A stretch of 23,302 nt of DNA from an uncultured Lachnospiraceae bacterium (GTDB taxonomy: Bacteria > Bacillota_A > Clostridia > Lachnospirales > Lachnospiraceae), in contig CACZHN010000008.1 in assembly GCA_902780985.1 (NCBI GenBank), positions 1 through 23,302 on the forward strand, read 5' to 3'. Made by a program: the position numbers and the translations under genes. How positions within the stretch are numbered: position 1 is the stretch's first letter; every line of letters starts with the position of its first letter. Shown here one piece after another: positions 15,348 to 21,559 of the stretch. Below the pieces are notes generated by a model. It searched no databases. It was not told the origin of the DNA and worked only from the letters and a program-made list of their open reading frames with translations.

Positions 15348-15377
15348 AAAGTGACTCAAAAGTGACTCAAAGTGACT
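15348..15377. promoter_or_regulatory. Three phased direct repeats AAAGTGACT, likely response-regulator binding site
   Basis: Exact copies of AAAGTGACT begin at 15348, 15359 and 15369 (steps of 11 and 10 bases, one helical turn). They lie upstream of, and overlap the -35 region of, the promoter for an operon that encodes its own OmpR-type regulator. Tandem half-sites with 10-11-base period are the usual target form for this regulator family. Assignment to this particular regulator is inference from position. Confidence 0.75.
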
Positions 15378-15384
15378 TTTACGC

Positions 15385-15413
15385 AAAAAAAGAGCAGCTG
15401 TCTTCAGCTGCTC
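15385..15413 (-). terminator. Terminator of the cysteine synthase/cyclo-ligase operon
   Basis: On the minus strand GAGCAGCTG pairs with CAGCTGCTC (9 perfect pairs, 4-base loop AAGA), followed by seven U residues. It starts 15 bases after the cyclo-ligase stop codon and insulates it from the ABC operon promoter. Confidence 0.95.
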
Positions 15414-15428
15414 CTTAAAATCCCGTAT

Positions 15429-16022
15429 TTATCCGACTTCAGTGATTATTTTATCCGGCCTCATATCCGTGGCTTCCGTGGGAATGTGACTCACCTTCTG
15501 CATGTTGTAGGCGGCCATCACGGTTTTGACTTCGGCAGTCACCTTCGGACTTCCCAGTCTTTCCAGATATCTGTCGTAATATCCGCCGCCGTATCCTATG
15601 CGGTTACCTTTCTCATCAAATGCAACTCCCGGCATGATCATAAGTATGTTCTCCCCGTCGGATTCTGCCGGGTCATACATTTCTTCCGTTACGGGCTCCA
15701 TGATGCCGTAACTTCCCGGAGCCACATCCGCTTCCGATTCGTATCTGAAGAATTCCATGGTCTCCTTCGTCATGACCTTCGGGAGATATACTTTCTTGCC
15801 TGCACCGATGGCGGCTTCGAAAAGCATATCCAGTACGGGTTCCTTCCTGGTGCTGTAATATCCCAGGATCACCTCTGCCCGGTCATATTCCGGAAGTGCT
15901 GTCATATTGCGGCATATCGCTTCCGACATCTCTCTTACCGATTCCTCGGTAAGGCTGCTCCGCTCCCCGATTATTCTCTTTCTTAATTCCGACTTGGCGG
16001 CTTTTATCTCGGTTTTATCCAT
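15429..16022 (-). CDS. fau: 5-formyltetrahydrofolate cyclo-ligase
   Basis: This 197-residue cytoplasmic enzyme converts 5-formyl-THF to 5,10-methenyl-THF with ATP, returning stored folate to one-carbon metabolism. The family signature is clear: MPGVAFDEKGNRIGYGGGYY at about 130-149 followed by DRYL, plus the N-terminal basic segment KSELRKRI and YYSTRKEP at about 55-62. The length is typical. It starts 5 bases after the stop of the cysteine synthase gene, with AGGAT just before the ATG, so the two are co-transcribed. Confidence 0.92.
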   Translation of the reverse strand: MDKTEIKAAKSELRKRIIGERSSLTEESVREMSEAICRNMTALPEYDRAEVILGYYSTRKEPVLDMLFEAAIGAGKKVYLPKVMTKETMEFFRYESEADVAPGSYGIMEPVTEEMYDPAESDGENILMIMPGVAFDEKGNRIGYGGGYYDRYLERLGSPKVTAEVKTVMAAYNMQKVSHIPTEATDMRPDKIITEVG

Positions 16023-16027
16023 ATATC

Positions 16028-16957
16028 CTAACGCTCGAAAAGCTCTGTGCTGAAGTAACGCTCTCCTGTATCCGGAAGAACCGTTACGACTGTATGTCCC
16101 TTACCTAAGAGGCGTGCCATACGAAGAGCAACGCATACGTTGGTTCCGCTGGAGATTCCGCAAAGGATTCCTTCCTTCTTCGCCAGCTGCTTCGTAGTCT
16201 GGATAGCCTCATCATCGGTTACTATCTCTATCTGCTTTATAATGCTCTGATCCAGGATCGGAGGGATGACTCCGTCTCCTATTCCCATCTGAAGATGTGA
16301 ACCTATGGATCCACCCGACAGGATAGCCGCATGCTCAGGCTCCGCAGCCCATACCAGCATATCCGGATTCTTCTCCATAAGAACCTTGCCGATTCCCGTT
16401 ATGGTTCCGCCTGTTCCGATTCCGGAGCAGAAGCCGTGGATCGGTCCGTCCACCTGGCTCAGGATCTCGCGGCCCGTGTTCAGAAGATGGGCATTTACAT
16501 TTTCTCCGTTAGAGAACTGATCAGGCATAAAATAATTATCGTTTTCAGCCACCAGTTTCTTGGCAGTCTCGATACATCTCTCTATACATTCGCCGATGTT
16601 GTCATCATCATGGATCAGCATGAGTTCCGCACCGTACTGTTTAATAAGAAGTCTTCTTTCCTCGCTTACCGAATCAGGCATGATAATGATAACTCTGTAT
16701 CCCTTTACCGCACCTACAAGTGACAATCCGATACCCTGATTTCCGCTGGTAGGCTCTACTATTACGGAATCCGGCTTAAGACTTCCGTCACGCTCTGCGG
16801 CTTCGATCATCTGCAGCGCGGTCCTTGTCTTTATGGAACCGCCGATATTCATTCCTTCATATTTAACCAGTACTTCGGCATCATCCGGTCCTGTCATATG
16901 TCTTAATCTTATAATAGGTGTATTGCCTACTGCGGCAAGTATGTTATCGTAAATCAT
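16028..16957 (-). CDS. Cysteine synthase family PLP enzyme (CysK-like variant)
   Basis: This 309-residue fold-type II PLP enzyme has the Schiff-base lysine Lys43 in NIGGSIKTRTA and the substrate loop PTSGNQGIG at 69-77. The phosphate-binding loop GTGGTITG lies at 181-188, and GISSGTN is near the C-terminus. Compared with classic O-acetylserine sulfhydrylase (NPGGSVKDR, PTSGNTG, GISSGAA) the loops differ at matched places. As I recall, this variant set is widespread in Lachnospiraceae and is annotated as cysteine synthase. Cysteine formation from O-acetylserine and sulfide is the likeliest role, but substrate preference is not proven by sequence. GGGAGA precedes the ATG. The promoter carries a palindromic operator-like element (16986-17005). 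Confidence 0.82.
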   Translation of the reverse strand: MIYDNILAAVGNTPIIRLRHMTGPDDAEVLVKYEGMNIGGSIKTRTALQMIEAAERDGSLKPDSVIVEPTSGNQGIGLSLVGAVKGYRVIIIMPDSVSEERRLLIKQYGAELMLIHDDDNIGECIERCIETAKKLVAENDNYFMPDQFSNGENVNAHLLNTGREILSQVDGPIHGFCSGIGTGGTITGIGKVLMEKNPDMLVWAAEPEHAAILSGGSIGSHLQMGIGDGVIPPILDQSIIKQIEIVTDDEAIQTTKQLAKKEGILCGISSGTNVCVALRMARLLGKGHTVVTVLPDTGERYFSTELFER

Positions 16958-16985
16958 TTCAATCTCCCATTCTGTTTCTCTGTTG

Positions 16986-17005
16986 CACTTATGACATTAT
17001 AAGTG
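16986..17005. promoter_or_regulatory. Operator-like palindrome over the -10 of the CysK-like gene
   Basis: CACTTAT, six bases, ATAAGTG: 7-bp perfect arms covering the TATAAT at 16996-17001 and the start site. The position suits a repressor. The regulator is unknown. Confidence 0.55.
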
Positions 17006-17024
17006 TTATATCGCAAATAGTAAA
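16996..17024 (-). promoter_or_regulatory. Promoter of the CysK-like/cyclo-ligase operon
   Basis: On the minus strand: TTTACT (17019-17024), exactly 17 bases, a perfect TATAAT (16996-17001). The predicted leader is only about 30 bases, leaving no room for a T-box or riboswitch. Confidence 0.7.
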
Positions 17025-17056
17025 CTATAAGTATGTTAATACACGTTAAAAAACCT

Positions 17057-17085
17057 TTGATAAAGGGCTTTAGATAGTATATACT
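17057..17085 (+). promoter_or_regulatory. Promoter of the second GGDEF gene
   Basis: TTGATA (17057-17062), exactly 17 bases, TATACT (17080-17085). The predicted start is about 34 bases upstream of the ATG. It is divergent from the promoter of the CysK-like gene. Confidence 0.72.
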
Positions 17086-17125
17086 GACTCTGTATGACTA
17101 TTTTTAGATAGCAGCGGGGACTGAA

Positions 17126-18808
17126 ATGAGCAGACGGAATACTGAAAGAAGAATACTCTCCATGAGCAGACTTATGTACTGCGTTATTGTCATGCTTATA
17201 ATCATGACACTCCTCGGACTCGTTCTTGCCCATCTCAACAGGGTCTACACCATGTCGACAGGTACATCCTCGGATTATTCCGACATGTGGACCTATGCCG
17301 ATACCGGTTCCATTGTGGATTTCGATCAGCTCAGGAAGGAACCTCATTTATCCATTCACAGAAGGACCAACGGTGCCGTGATCAACAACATGGACCTTTG
17401 TTTCTATTCAAAGAACATCTACTTCAGCATGTATCTGGATGACACGTTGATCTACGACTTCCATCCCGACGCACCGGATCTTTTCGGTAAAGCCTACGGT
17501 TTATTCCCGCACGCTGTGGCAATCCCCGTTCTTTTCCGTGACGGAGATCTTTATATAGAGATTGATAACATATACCCGGACAATACGGGCATCATAACCG
17601 GTATGCGCCTGGACAGCAGCAACCACTTTATCATATCCGAGATCCAGTCATCGGCCATCGCATTCATCATGTGCCTTATGTCCTTTGCCATGGGTGCCAC
17701 TCTGATGATAATAGGCGTCATCGGAAAGCATTTCGGAACAAAACGATTCGAGATCGTAAGCATGGGTACCTTTGCCATGATCTCCTCACTCTGGATACTG
17801 TCCGAGACATCCATGTTCTCCATACTGACGGGTGCTCCGATAGCTGCGCACTTTATGGATTATATGACTCTTATACTTCTGGGACTTCCGGCCCTCCTGT
17901 TTGCGGCATATGCCACAGACTACAGGAGCAAGCCTGTCATAGTTCTCGGATCGCTGTCGACCATAACGGTTCTGGCCAATTCCCTTGTATCAACTCTAAG
18001 CGGAAGAAAAGACCACCATCAGTTACTGTGGGTAAGTCATATACATCTGTCATTGATCGGTTCCCTTGTACTTTTTCTGATCATCAGAAGCATTTTCAGA
18101 AAAACTCTTTCGAAGCAGCTGGGACTTGTGCTTGTTACATCCCTCACCGTTATGGTAGCTACGGGAGTTGCGGATATAATTAATTATCTTACCGCTCCGC
18201 CTATATATGCCAAGACTTCGTTTTTTAAATACTCCATATTTGCGGTCATATTGCTGGCCGGAATATACGAGTTCTTCAATATCTCGGAAATGTCACGGCG
18301 CGGACGTTATGCTGAGATCATGGAGGAGCTGGCATATAAGGACGGCCTCACCGGACTCACCAACCGTACAGGCTTCAACAAAGCCCTTAAAGAGGCTTCC
18401 AAGGGTACATCGGAATATACTCTTATCATGATAGACCTTAACTATCTGAAGAAGGTAAATGATGACTTCGGTCACAATCTGGGTGACCTGTATATAAAGA
18501 CTACTGCGGAATACATTTCCAAGGCCTTCTCAAAAGGCGAGAGATGCTTCCGTATCGGTGGTGATGAGTTCTTCGTCATGGCCGAATATCCTATCAATGA
18601 CCCGAGATATCAGGAAGGAATAAAGAATCTCGAAGAACTTATGGATGGATTCAATGAAAATCCGCCGTGTGCCATTCCTCTTAAGGTAGCCTACGGTGCC
18701 GCCGAATTCGATCCGTCCGTGGATAAGATCGAAGAGCAGGTTAGGATCTCCGATGAGAGAATGTATGAAATGAAAGTCGAAATGAAGGCATTAAGAAAGG
18801 ACGATTAG
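17126..18808 (+). CDS. Membrane GGDEF diguanylate cyclase with external sensor domain
   Basis: This 560-residue protein has TM1 at about 16-36 and an external, beta-rich-looking region to about residue 170. About seven hydrophobic helices follow (roughly 178-380), then a GGDEF domain from about 400. The layout resembles 7TM receptors with diverse intracellular signalling modules, though I cannot confirm the external fold. The GGDEF domain begins YKDGLTGLTNRTGFN, has MIDLNYLKKVNDDFGHNLGD, and its active site is FRIGGDEFF with GGDEF at 478-482. No RxxD inhibitory site is present upstream (GERC). The predicted product is cyclic di-GMP. GGGGA precedes the ATG. The stop codon is inside the stem of the downstream terminator. 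Confidence 0.9.
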   Translation: MSRRNTERRILSMSRLMYCVIVMLIIMTLLGLVLAHLNRVYTMSTGTSSDYSDMWTYADTGSIVDFDQLRKEPHLSIHRRTNGAVINNMDLCFYSKNIYFSMYLDDTLIYDFHPDAPDLFGKAYGLFPHAVAIPVLFRDGDLYIEIDNIYPDNTGIITGMRLDSSNHFIISEIQSSAIAFIMCLMSFAMGATLMIIGVIGKHFGTKRFEIVSMGTFAMISSLWILSETSMFSILTGAPIAAHFMDYMTLILLGLPALLFAAYATDYRSKPVIVLGSLSTITVLANSLVSTLSGRKDHHQLLWVSHIHLSLIGSLVLFLIIRSIFRKTLSKQLGLVLVTSLTVMVATGVADIINYLTAPPIYAKTSFFKYSIFAVILLAGIYEFFNISEMSRRGRYAEIMEELAYKDGLTGLTNRTGFNKALKEASKGTSEYTLIMIDLNYLKKVNDDFGHNLGDLYIKTTAEYISKAFSKGERCFRIGGDEFFVMAEYPINDPRYQEGIKNLEELMDGFNENPPCAIPLKVAYGAAEFDPSVDKIEEQVRISDERMYEMKVEMKALRKDD

Positions 18809-18838
18809 CGAAGATACGCCGATCGTCCTTTTTTATTT
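18791..18838. terminator. Bidirectional terminator between the GGDEF gene and the lipoprotein gene
   Basis: GGACGAT pairs with ATCGTCC, with an inner GCG/CGC stem. On the plus strand it is followed by TTTTTTATTT. On the minus strand it is followed by TTTCTTAAT. The hairpin starts inside the GGDEF reading frame and includes its stop codon, and the convergent lipoprotein gene stops right at its right edge. Confidence 0.85.
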
Positions 18839-19543
18839 CTATTGATTTACCGATTCGTCCTGACCGCTCTGATCATCCAGTATAGTCATGGTTGCATTTG
18901 AAAGCTGGCAGTACGAAAGCTCGTCTTCTTCGAAGTCCTTGTATGTTATGAATGTTCCGACCACTTCTACTTCCACGCCGTCATCCGGGAACTCGCTTAT
19001 ATCGTGATTTCCGTCATCCCAGGAAAACTCCAGTCCCTGCTGACAGCAGGCCAGTGCATCCTGAATGATGCAGTAGGAATACCATTTCGATGTATTCTCA
19101 AACCAGTAGGCCGCAAACTGACCTCTGCACTTAACCTTCTTTCCTATGAAATCCTCGGGACTTAACATCATCTGATAGACCGTGGCATAGACCATATCTC
19201 TGCCCATGACCGTAAGATCCACATCCACGTTCGGATCCGGTTCTCCCAGATATTCCTGAGTTGTCGCCTCTGCCGTGCTGTCATCTATTACAATCCTTTC
19301 GGCGGTGGTCGGCTCCATGAAGCCCTGATATTCCGTCGCGGCTTCCGTAGTCACTTCCTCAGTGGTATCGGCAGTAGCCGCTTTCTTCTCGTCTTCCGCT
19401 TTCATCTGCTGCTCTATAGCATTTTCCACGTTATTGCTTCCGCTTCTTCTTTCGGCGGTTCCGCTTCCTCCGCAGCCCGAAAGCACCAGCGAAGCGGCAA
19501 GCATAGTAATTACAATTCCCCTGTTTCTAAACTCCTTTTTCAT
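18839..19543 (-). CDS. Lipoprotein of a metal-transport operon, with a DUF1980/YcgQ-like Cys-Cys segment
   Basis: This 234-residue lipoprotein has a lipobox LSGC with Cys24 and a Thr/Glu/Ala-rich linker from about 25 to 105. A compact C-terminal domain of about 110 residues follows. It contains SPEDFIGKKVKCRGQFAAYW, then YSYCIIQDALACCQQGLEF, then VEVVGTFITYKDFEEDEL. The pattern (GK-x-V-x-x-x-G, then a pair of Cys, then V-x-V-x-G-x-F) recalls the OB-fold-like region of the TIGR03943/DUF1980 family, which is linked to metal-responsive operons. This is remembered similarity, not a computed match. The ATG at 19543 is chosen over an upstream GTG at 19549 because AAGGAAGG lies right before it. It follows the ABC-3 permease by 11 bases and is the last gene of the operon. 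It does not look like a ZnuA-type binding protein. Confidence 0.7.
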   Translation of the reverse strand: MKKEFRNRGIVITMLAASLVLSGCGGSGTAERRSGSNNVENAIEQQMKAEDEKKAATADTTEEVTTEAATEYQGFMEPTTAERIVIDDSTAEATTQEYLGEPDPNVDVDLTVMGRDMVYATVYQMMLSPEDFIGKKVKCRGQFAAYWFENTSKWYSYCIIQDALACCQQGLEFSWDDGNHDISEFPDDGVEVEVVGTFITYKDFEEDELSYCQLSNATMTILDDQSGQDESVNQ

Positions 19544-19554
19544 AGACACCTTCC

Positions 19555-20391
19555 TTACTTATTGAAAAGACGTCCTATTATCGAACATACGATAAAGACC
19601 GCCATATCTACAACAACTATGGTCGAGCCCACCGGCGTATTTGTAAAGATCGAAATAAGCATTCCCACCAACGCCGCGATCACCGAAGATATAGCCGAGA
19701 AAAGTACCACGCTCTTGAAATTGCTCATCACTCTCATAGCCGAAAGGGTAGGCAGGATGACCAGTGCCGATATCAGCAGGGATCCTACGAGATTCATTCC
19801 GAGAACTATGATAAATGCAATGACCACGGCAATGATCGTGTTGTATCTGTCGGCTTCCATTCCCGATGCTCTTACGAAGTTTTCGTCAAATGTAACGGCA
19901 AAAAGCCTGTTGTACATCAGGATAAATATCGTGACCACCACAATAGATAAGATAAGACTTATCCAGACCTGTTCCACCGAAAGGGTCAGGATGGACATCG
20001 CACCGAACAGGGTGCTGCACACGTCTCCCGATACATTTGCGGAGCTGGTAAAGATATTCATGAGCATATATCCGATGGCAAGGGAGCTGACCGAAAGCAT
20101 GGCTATCGCAGCATCGCCCTTAAGGGTTGCCTTCTGTCCCGCACGGAGCAGGATTATCGCTGTGATCACCGTAACCGGAAGTACCAGAATGGTATTGCTG
20201 GAAAGCTTCATGACCGTTGCCACCGACATGGCACCGAAGGCCACATGAGACAGTCCGTCTCCGATAAAGGAATATCTCTTCAGCACCAGTGTTACTCCCA
20301 GAAGGGATGAACACAGTGCTATGAGCACTCCTACGATAAGCGCATATCTTACAAAGGAGTAACTGAGATAAAGCATTAACTTATCTATCAT
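19555..20391 (-). CDS. Zinc/manganese-type ABC transporter permease (ABC-3 family, ZnuB-like)
   Basis: This 278-residue protein has about eight hydrophobic helices. Its early VLKRYSFIGDGLSHVAFGAM segment is the hallmark of the ABC-3 metal permease family. GMNLVGSLLISALVILPTLSA in the second half is also typical. The frame extends to a TTG at 20409, but the ATG at 20391 has AAAGGGGG at suitable distance and is preferred. It overlaps the ATPase stop by 11 bases, so the two are coupled. It should form the membrane channel for import of a divalent metal, most likely zinc, with the ATPase upstream. Confidence 0.88.
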   Translation of the reverse strand: MIDKLMLYLSYSFVRYALIVGVLIALCSSLLGVTLVLKRYSFIGDGLSHVAFGAMSVATVMKLSSNTILVLPVTVITAIILLRAGQKATLKGDAAIAMLSVSSLAIGYMLMNIFTSSANVSGDVCSTLFGAMSILTLSVEQVWISLILSIVVVTIFILMYNRLFAVTFDENFVRASGMEADRYNTIIAVVIAFIIVLGMNLVGSLLISALVILPTLSAMRVMSNFKSVVLFSAISSVIAALVGMLISIFTNTPVGSTIVVVDMAVFIVCSIIGRLFNK

Positions 20392-21130
20392 TGTCGTTCC
20401 CCCTTTCAAAACTCTTCTTGGCCTCGCTGTCCAGATAATCCTCCTTGGTTCCGAAGAAACCTACGTTCTTGCCGATATGAAGGATATGACTGGCATAACG
20501 GATTGCGCTTCCGATATCATGAGATATCATGATGATCGTGATGCCTTCTTTATTCAGCTTTTCTATAAGCTCATACATTTCACCTGTAACTACAGGATCC
20601 AAGCCGCTTACCGGCTCATCCAGAAGAAGTACCTTTTCCGTAGCGCAGAGTGCTCTTGCCAGCATGACTCTCTGCTGCTGTCCGCCGGACAGTTCGCGGT
20701 AGCATCTGTTCCTGAAATCCCAGATGCCCATTTTCTCCATATTACTGCGGGCTCTTTCTTTGTCGGCTTTGCTGTAGAAGAATCTTTTTCCCAGATGCGA
20801 CAGATTACCGGACATTACAACTTCGTGTACCGATGCCGGAAAATCCTTCTGTACCGGGGTCTGCTGAGGGAGAAATCCTATATCTCCTATACCCAAAGAA
20901 TCACTGTAGCGTATTTCACCGCCCAGTGGCTTATTCAACTTCAGAATGGTCTTCATAAGGGTACTCTTACCCGCACCGTTTTCACCTACTATGCACAGGT
21001 AGTCCCCTTTATCCACGCGAAAACTGATATTCTCAGCCACGACATTTGTACCGTAGCCGAGAGTTACGTTCTTACACTCTATGTACATTTCTTTCTCGGA
21101 CATAGACGCACTATTAACTTTTTTATCCAT
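20381..21130 (-). CDS. Zinc/manganese-type ABC transporter ATPase (ZnuC-like)
   Basis: This 249-residue ATPase has Walker A GENGAGKST (49-57), Q-loop GFLPQQ (85-90), signature LSGGQQQRV (147-155), Walker B VLLLDEP (167-173) and H-loop His204 (ISHDIG). GENGAGKSTLMKTIL and FLPQQ are typical of the metal-type ABC importers paired with ABC-3 permeases. The ATG at 21130 follows GGAGG by 10 bases. A TTG directly before it (21133) is possible but less likely. It lies between the small Cys/His protein and the permease in one transcription direction. Confidence 0.9.
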   Translation of the reverse strand: MDKKVNSASMSEKEMYIECKNVTLGYGTNVVAENISFRVDKGDYLCIVGENGAGKSTLMKTILKLNKPLGGEIRYSDSLGIGDIGFLPQQTPVQKDFPASVHEVVMSGNLSHLGKRFFYSKADKERARSNMEKMGIWDFRNRCYRELSGGQQQRVMLARALCATEKVLLLDEPVSGLDPVVTGEMYELIEKLNKEGITIIMISHDIGSAIRYASHILHIGKNVGFFGTKEDYLDSEAKKSFERGNDNDR

Positions 21131-21181
21131 CAAAATAAATCCTCCTAAGCTCTGCCGTTCATTATCCTTTAATAGAGGAGA

Positions 21182-21193
21182 TTGACCGGTTAA
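21182..21193. promoter_or_regulatory. AdcR-like palindrome upstream of the metal ABC genes (tentative)
   Basis: TTGACCGGTTAA differs at one base from the streptococcal zinc-repressor consensus TTAAC-(2)-GTTAA. It overlaps the stop codon of the small Cys/His protein, about 55 bases upstream of the ATPase start. I see no matching core promoter beside it, and this regulator is best known in Lactobacillales, so this may be chance. Confidence 0.25.
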
Positions 21194-21477
21194 GCCAGAA
21201 GTTCCACTTTAAGTGATATAAGGGATCTGTTTATAAGCATCGTCTGCTTTTGAACAGGCTTATAAACCAAGATAAACAGGATTGATATAACAGCCGCCAG
21301 TGCTGTCAGTAAAAGTCCTGTGTTTGAGATAAGTGCTTCGGCCTGCTTGATCTCCATACAGATACTGCAGTTCCCGCCGGAGCAGCTGTGATGCAGATTG
21401 TTACCGATGAATAAACATGACACGAAAATAGAGCCGGCTATAATAAGAGCCATTAAAAGAGCAAATATTTTCTTCAT
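21190..21477 (-). CDS. Small membrane protein with a His/Cys metal-ligand-like motif
   Basis: This 95-residue protein has a hydrophobic N-terminal helix (about 3-25), a short external segment NNLHHSCSGGNCSICMEI, and a second helix (about 53-72) followed by a polar tail. His29, His30, Cys32, Cys37 and Cys40 form a compact cluster. The pattern H-x-C-x4-C-x2-C resembles many small clostridial proteins with a HDCTGEDCPIC-type core found near zinc transport genes. I recall that association but know no assigned function. Position as first gene before the ZnuC-like ATPase (59-base gap) suggests a role in metal capture, sensing or transfer at the outer membrane face. AGGTGA stands before the ATG. Codon pattern and context support a real gene. 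Confidence 0.72.
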   Translation of the reverse strand: MKKIFALLMALIIAGSIFVSCLFIGNNLHHSCSGGNCSICMEIKQAEALISNTGLLLTALAAVISILFILVYKPVQKQTMLINRSLISLKVELLA

Positions 21478-21496
21478 ACGGTATCACCTGCCTTTC

Positions 21497-21541
21497 AAAA
21501 AAATAGCGGAGCATAATGTCTCCTAAAAAACATTATACTCC
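21497..21541 (-). terminator. Terminator of the AAA+ gene, overlapping the metal-operon promoter
   Basis: On the minus strand GGAGTATAATGT pairs with ACATTATGCTCC (12-bp arms with one mismatch, 10-base loop). GCTA and then seven U residues follow. It starts 18 bases after the stop codon of the AAA+ gene. The left arm contains the TATAAT assigned to the next promoter. Confidence 0.75.
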
Positions 21542-21559
21542 ACATGTCAACTGTTTCAA
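21532..21559 (-). promoter_or_regulatory. Promoter of the metal-transport operon
   Basis: On the minus strand: TTGAAA (21554-21559), 16 bases, TATAAT (21532-21537). The -35 follows the AAA+ stop codon directly and the -10 lies in the terminator stem. A TTGACA at 21545-21550 is only 7 bases from the -10 and is not a usable -35. Confidence 0.6.

Noticed and set aside
1951..15377. Shared TGACTCA between the murJ-upstream palindrome and the AAAGTGACT repeats as a common regulator site
   Set aside because: Only a 7-base coincidence. Arrangement (palindrome versus direct repeat) and flanks differ completely.
19544..19549. GTG start at 19549 for the lipoprotein
   Set aside because: The GTG overlaps the ribosome binding site AAGGAAGG that serves the ATG at 19543. 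The lipoprotein signal is complete from the ATG.
20392..20409. TTG start at 20409 for the ABC-3 permease
   Set aside because: The ATG at 20391 is preceded by AAAGGGGG and gives the usual N-terminus for the family.
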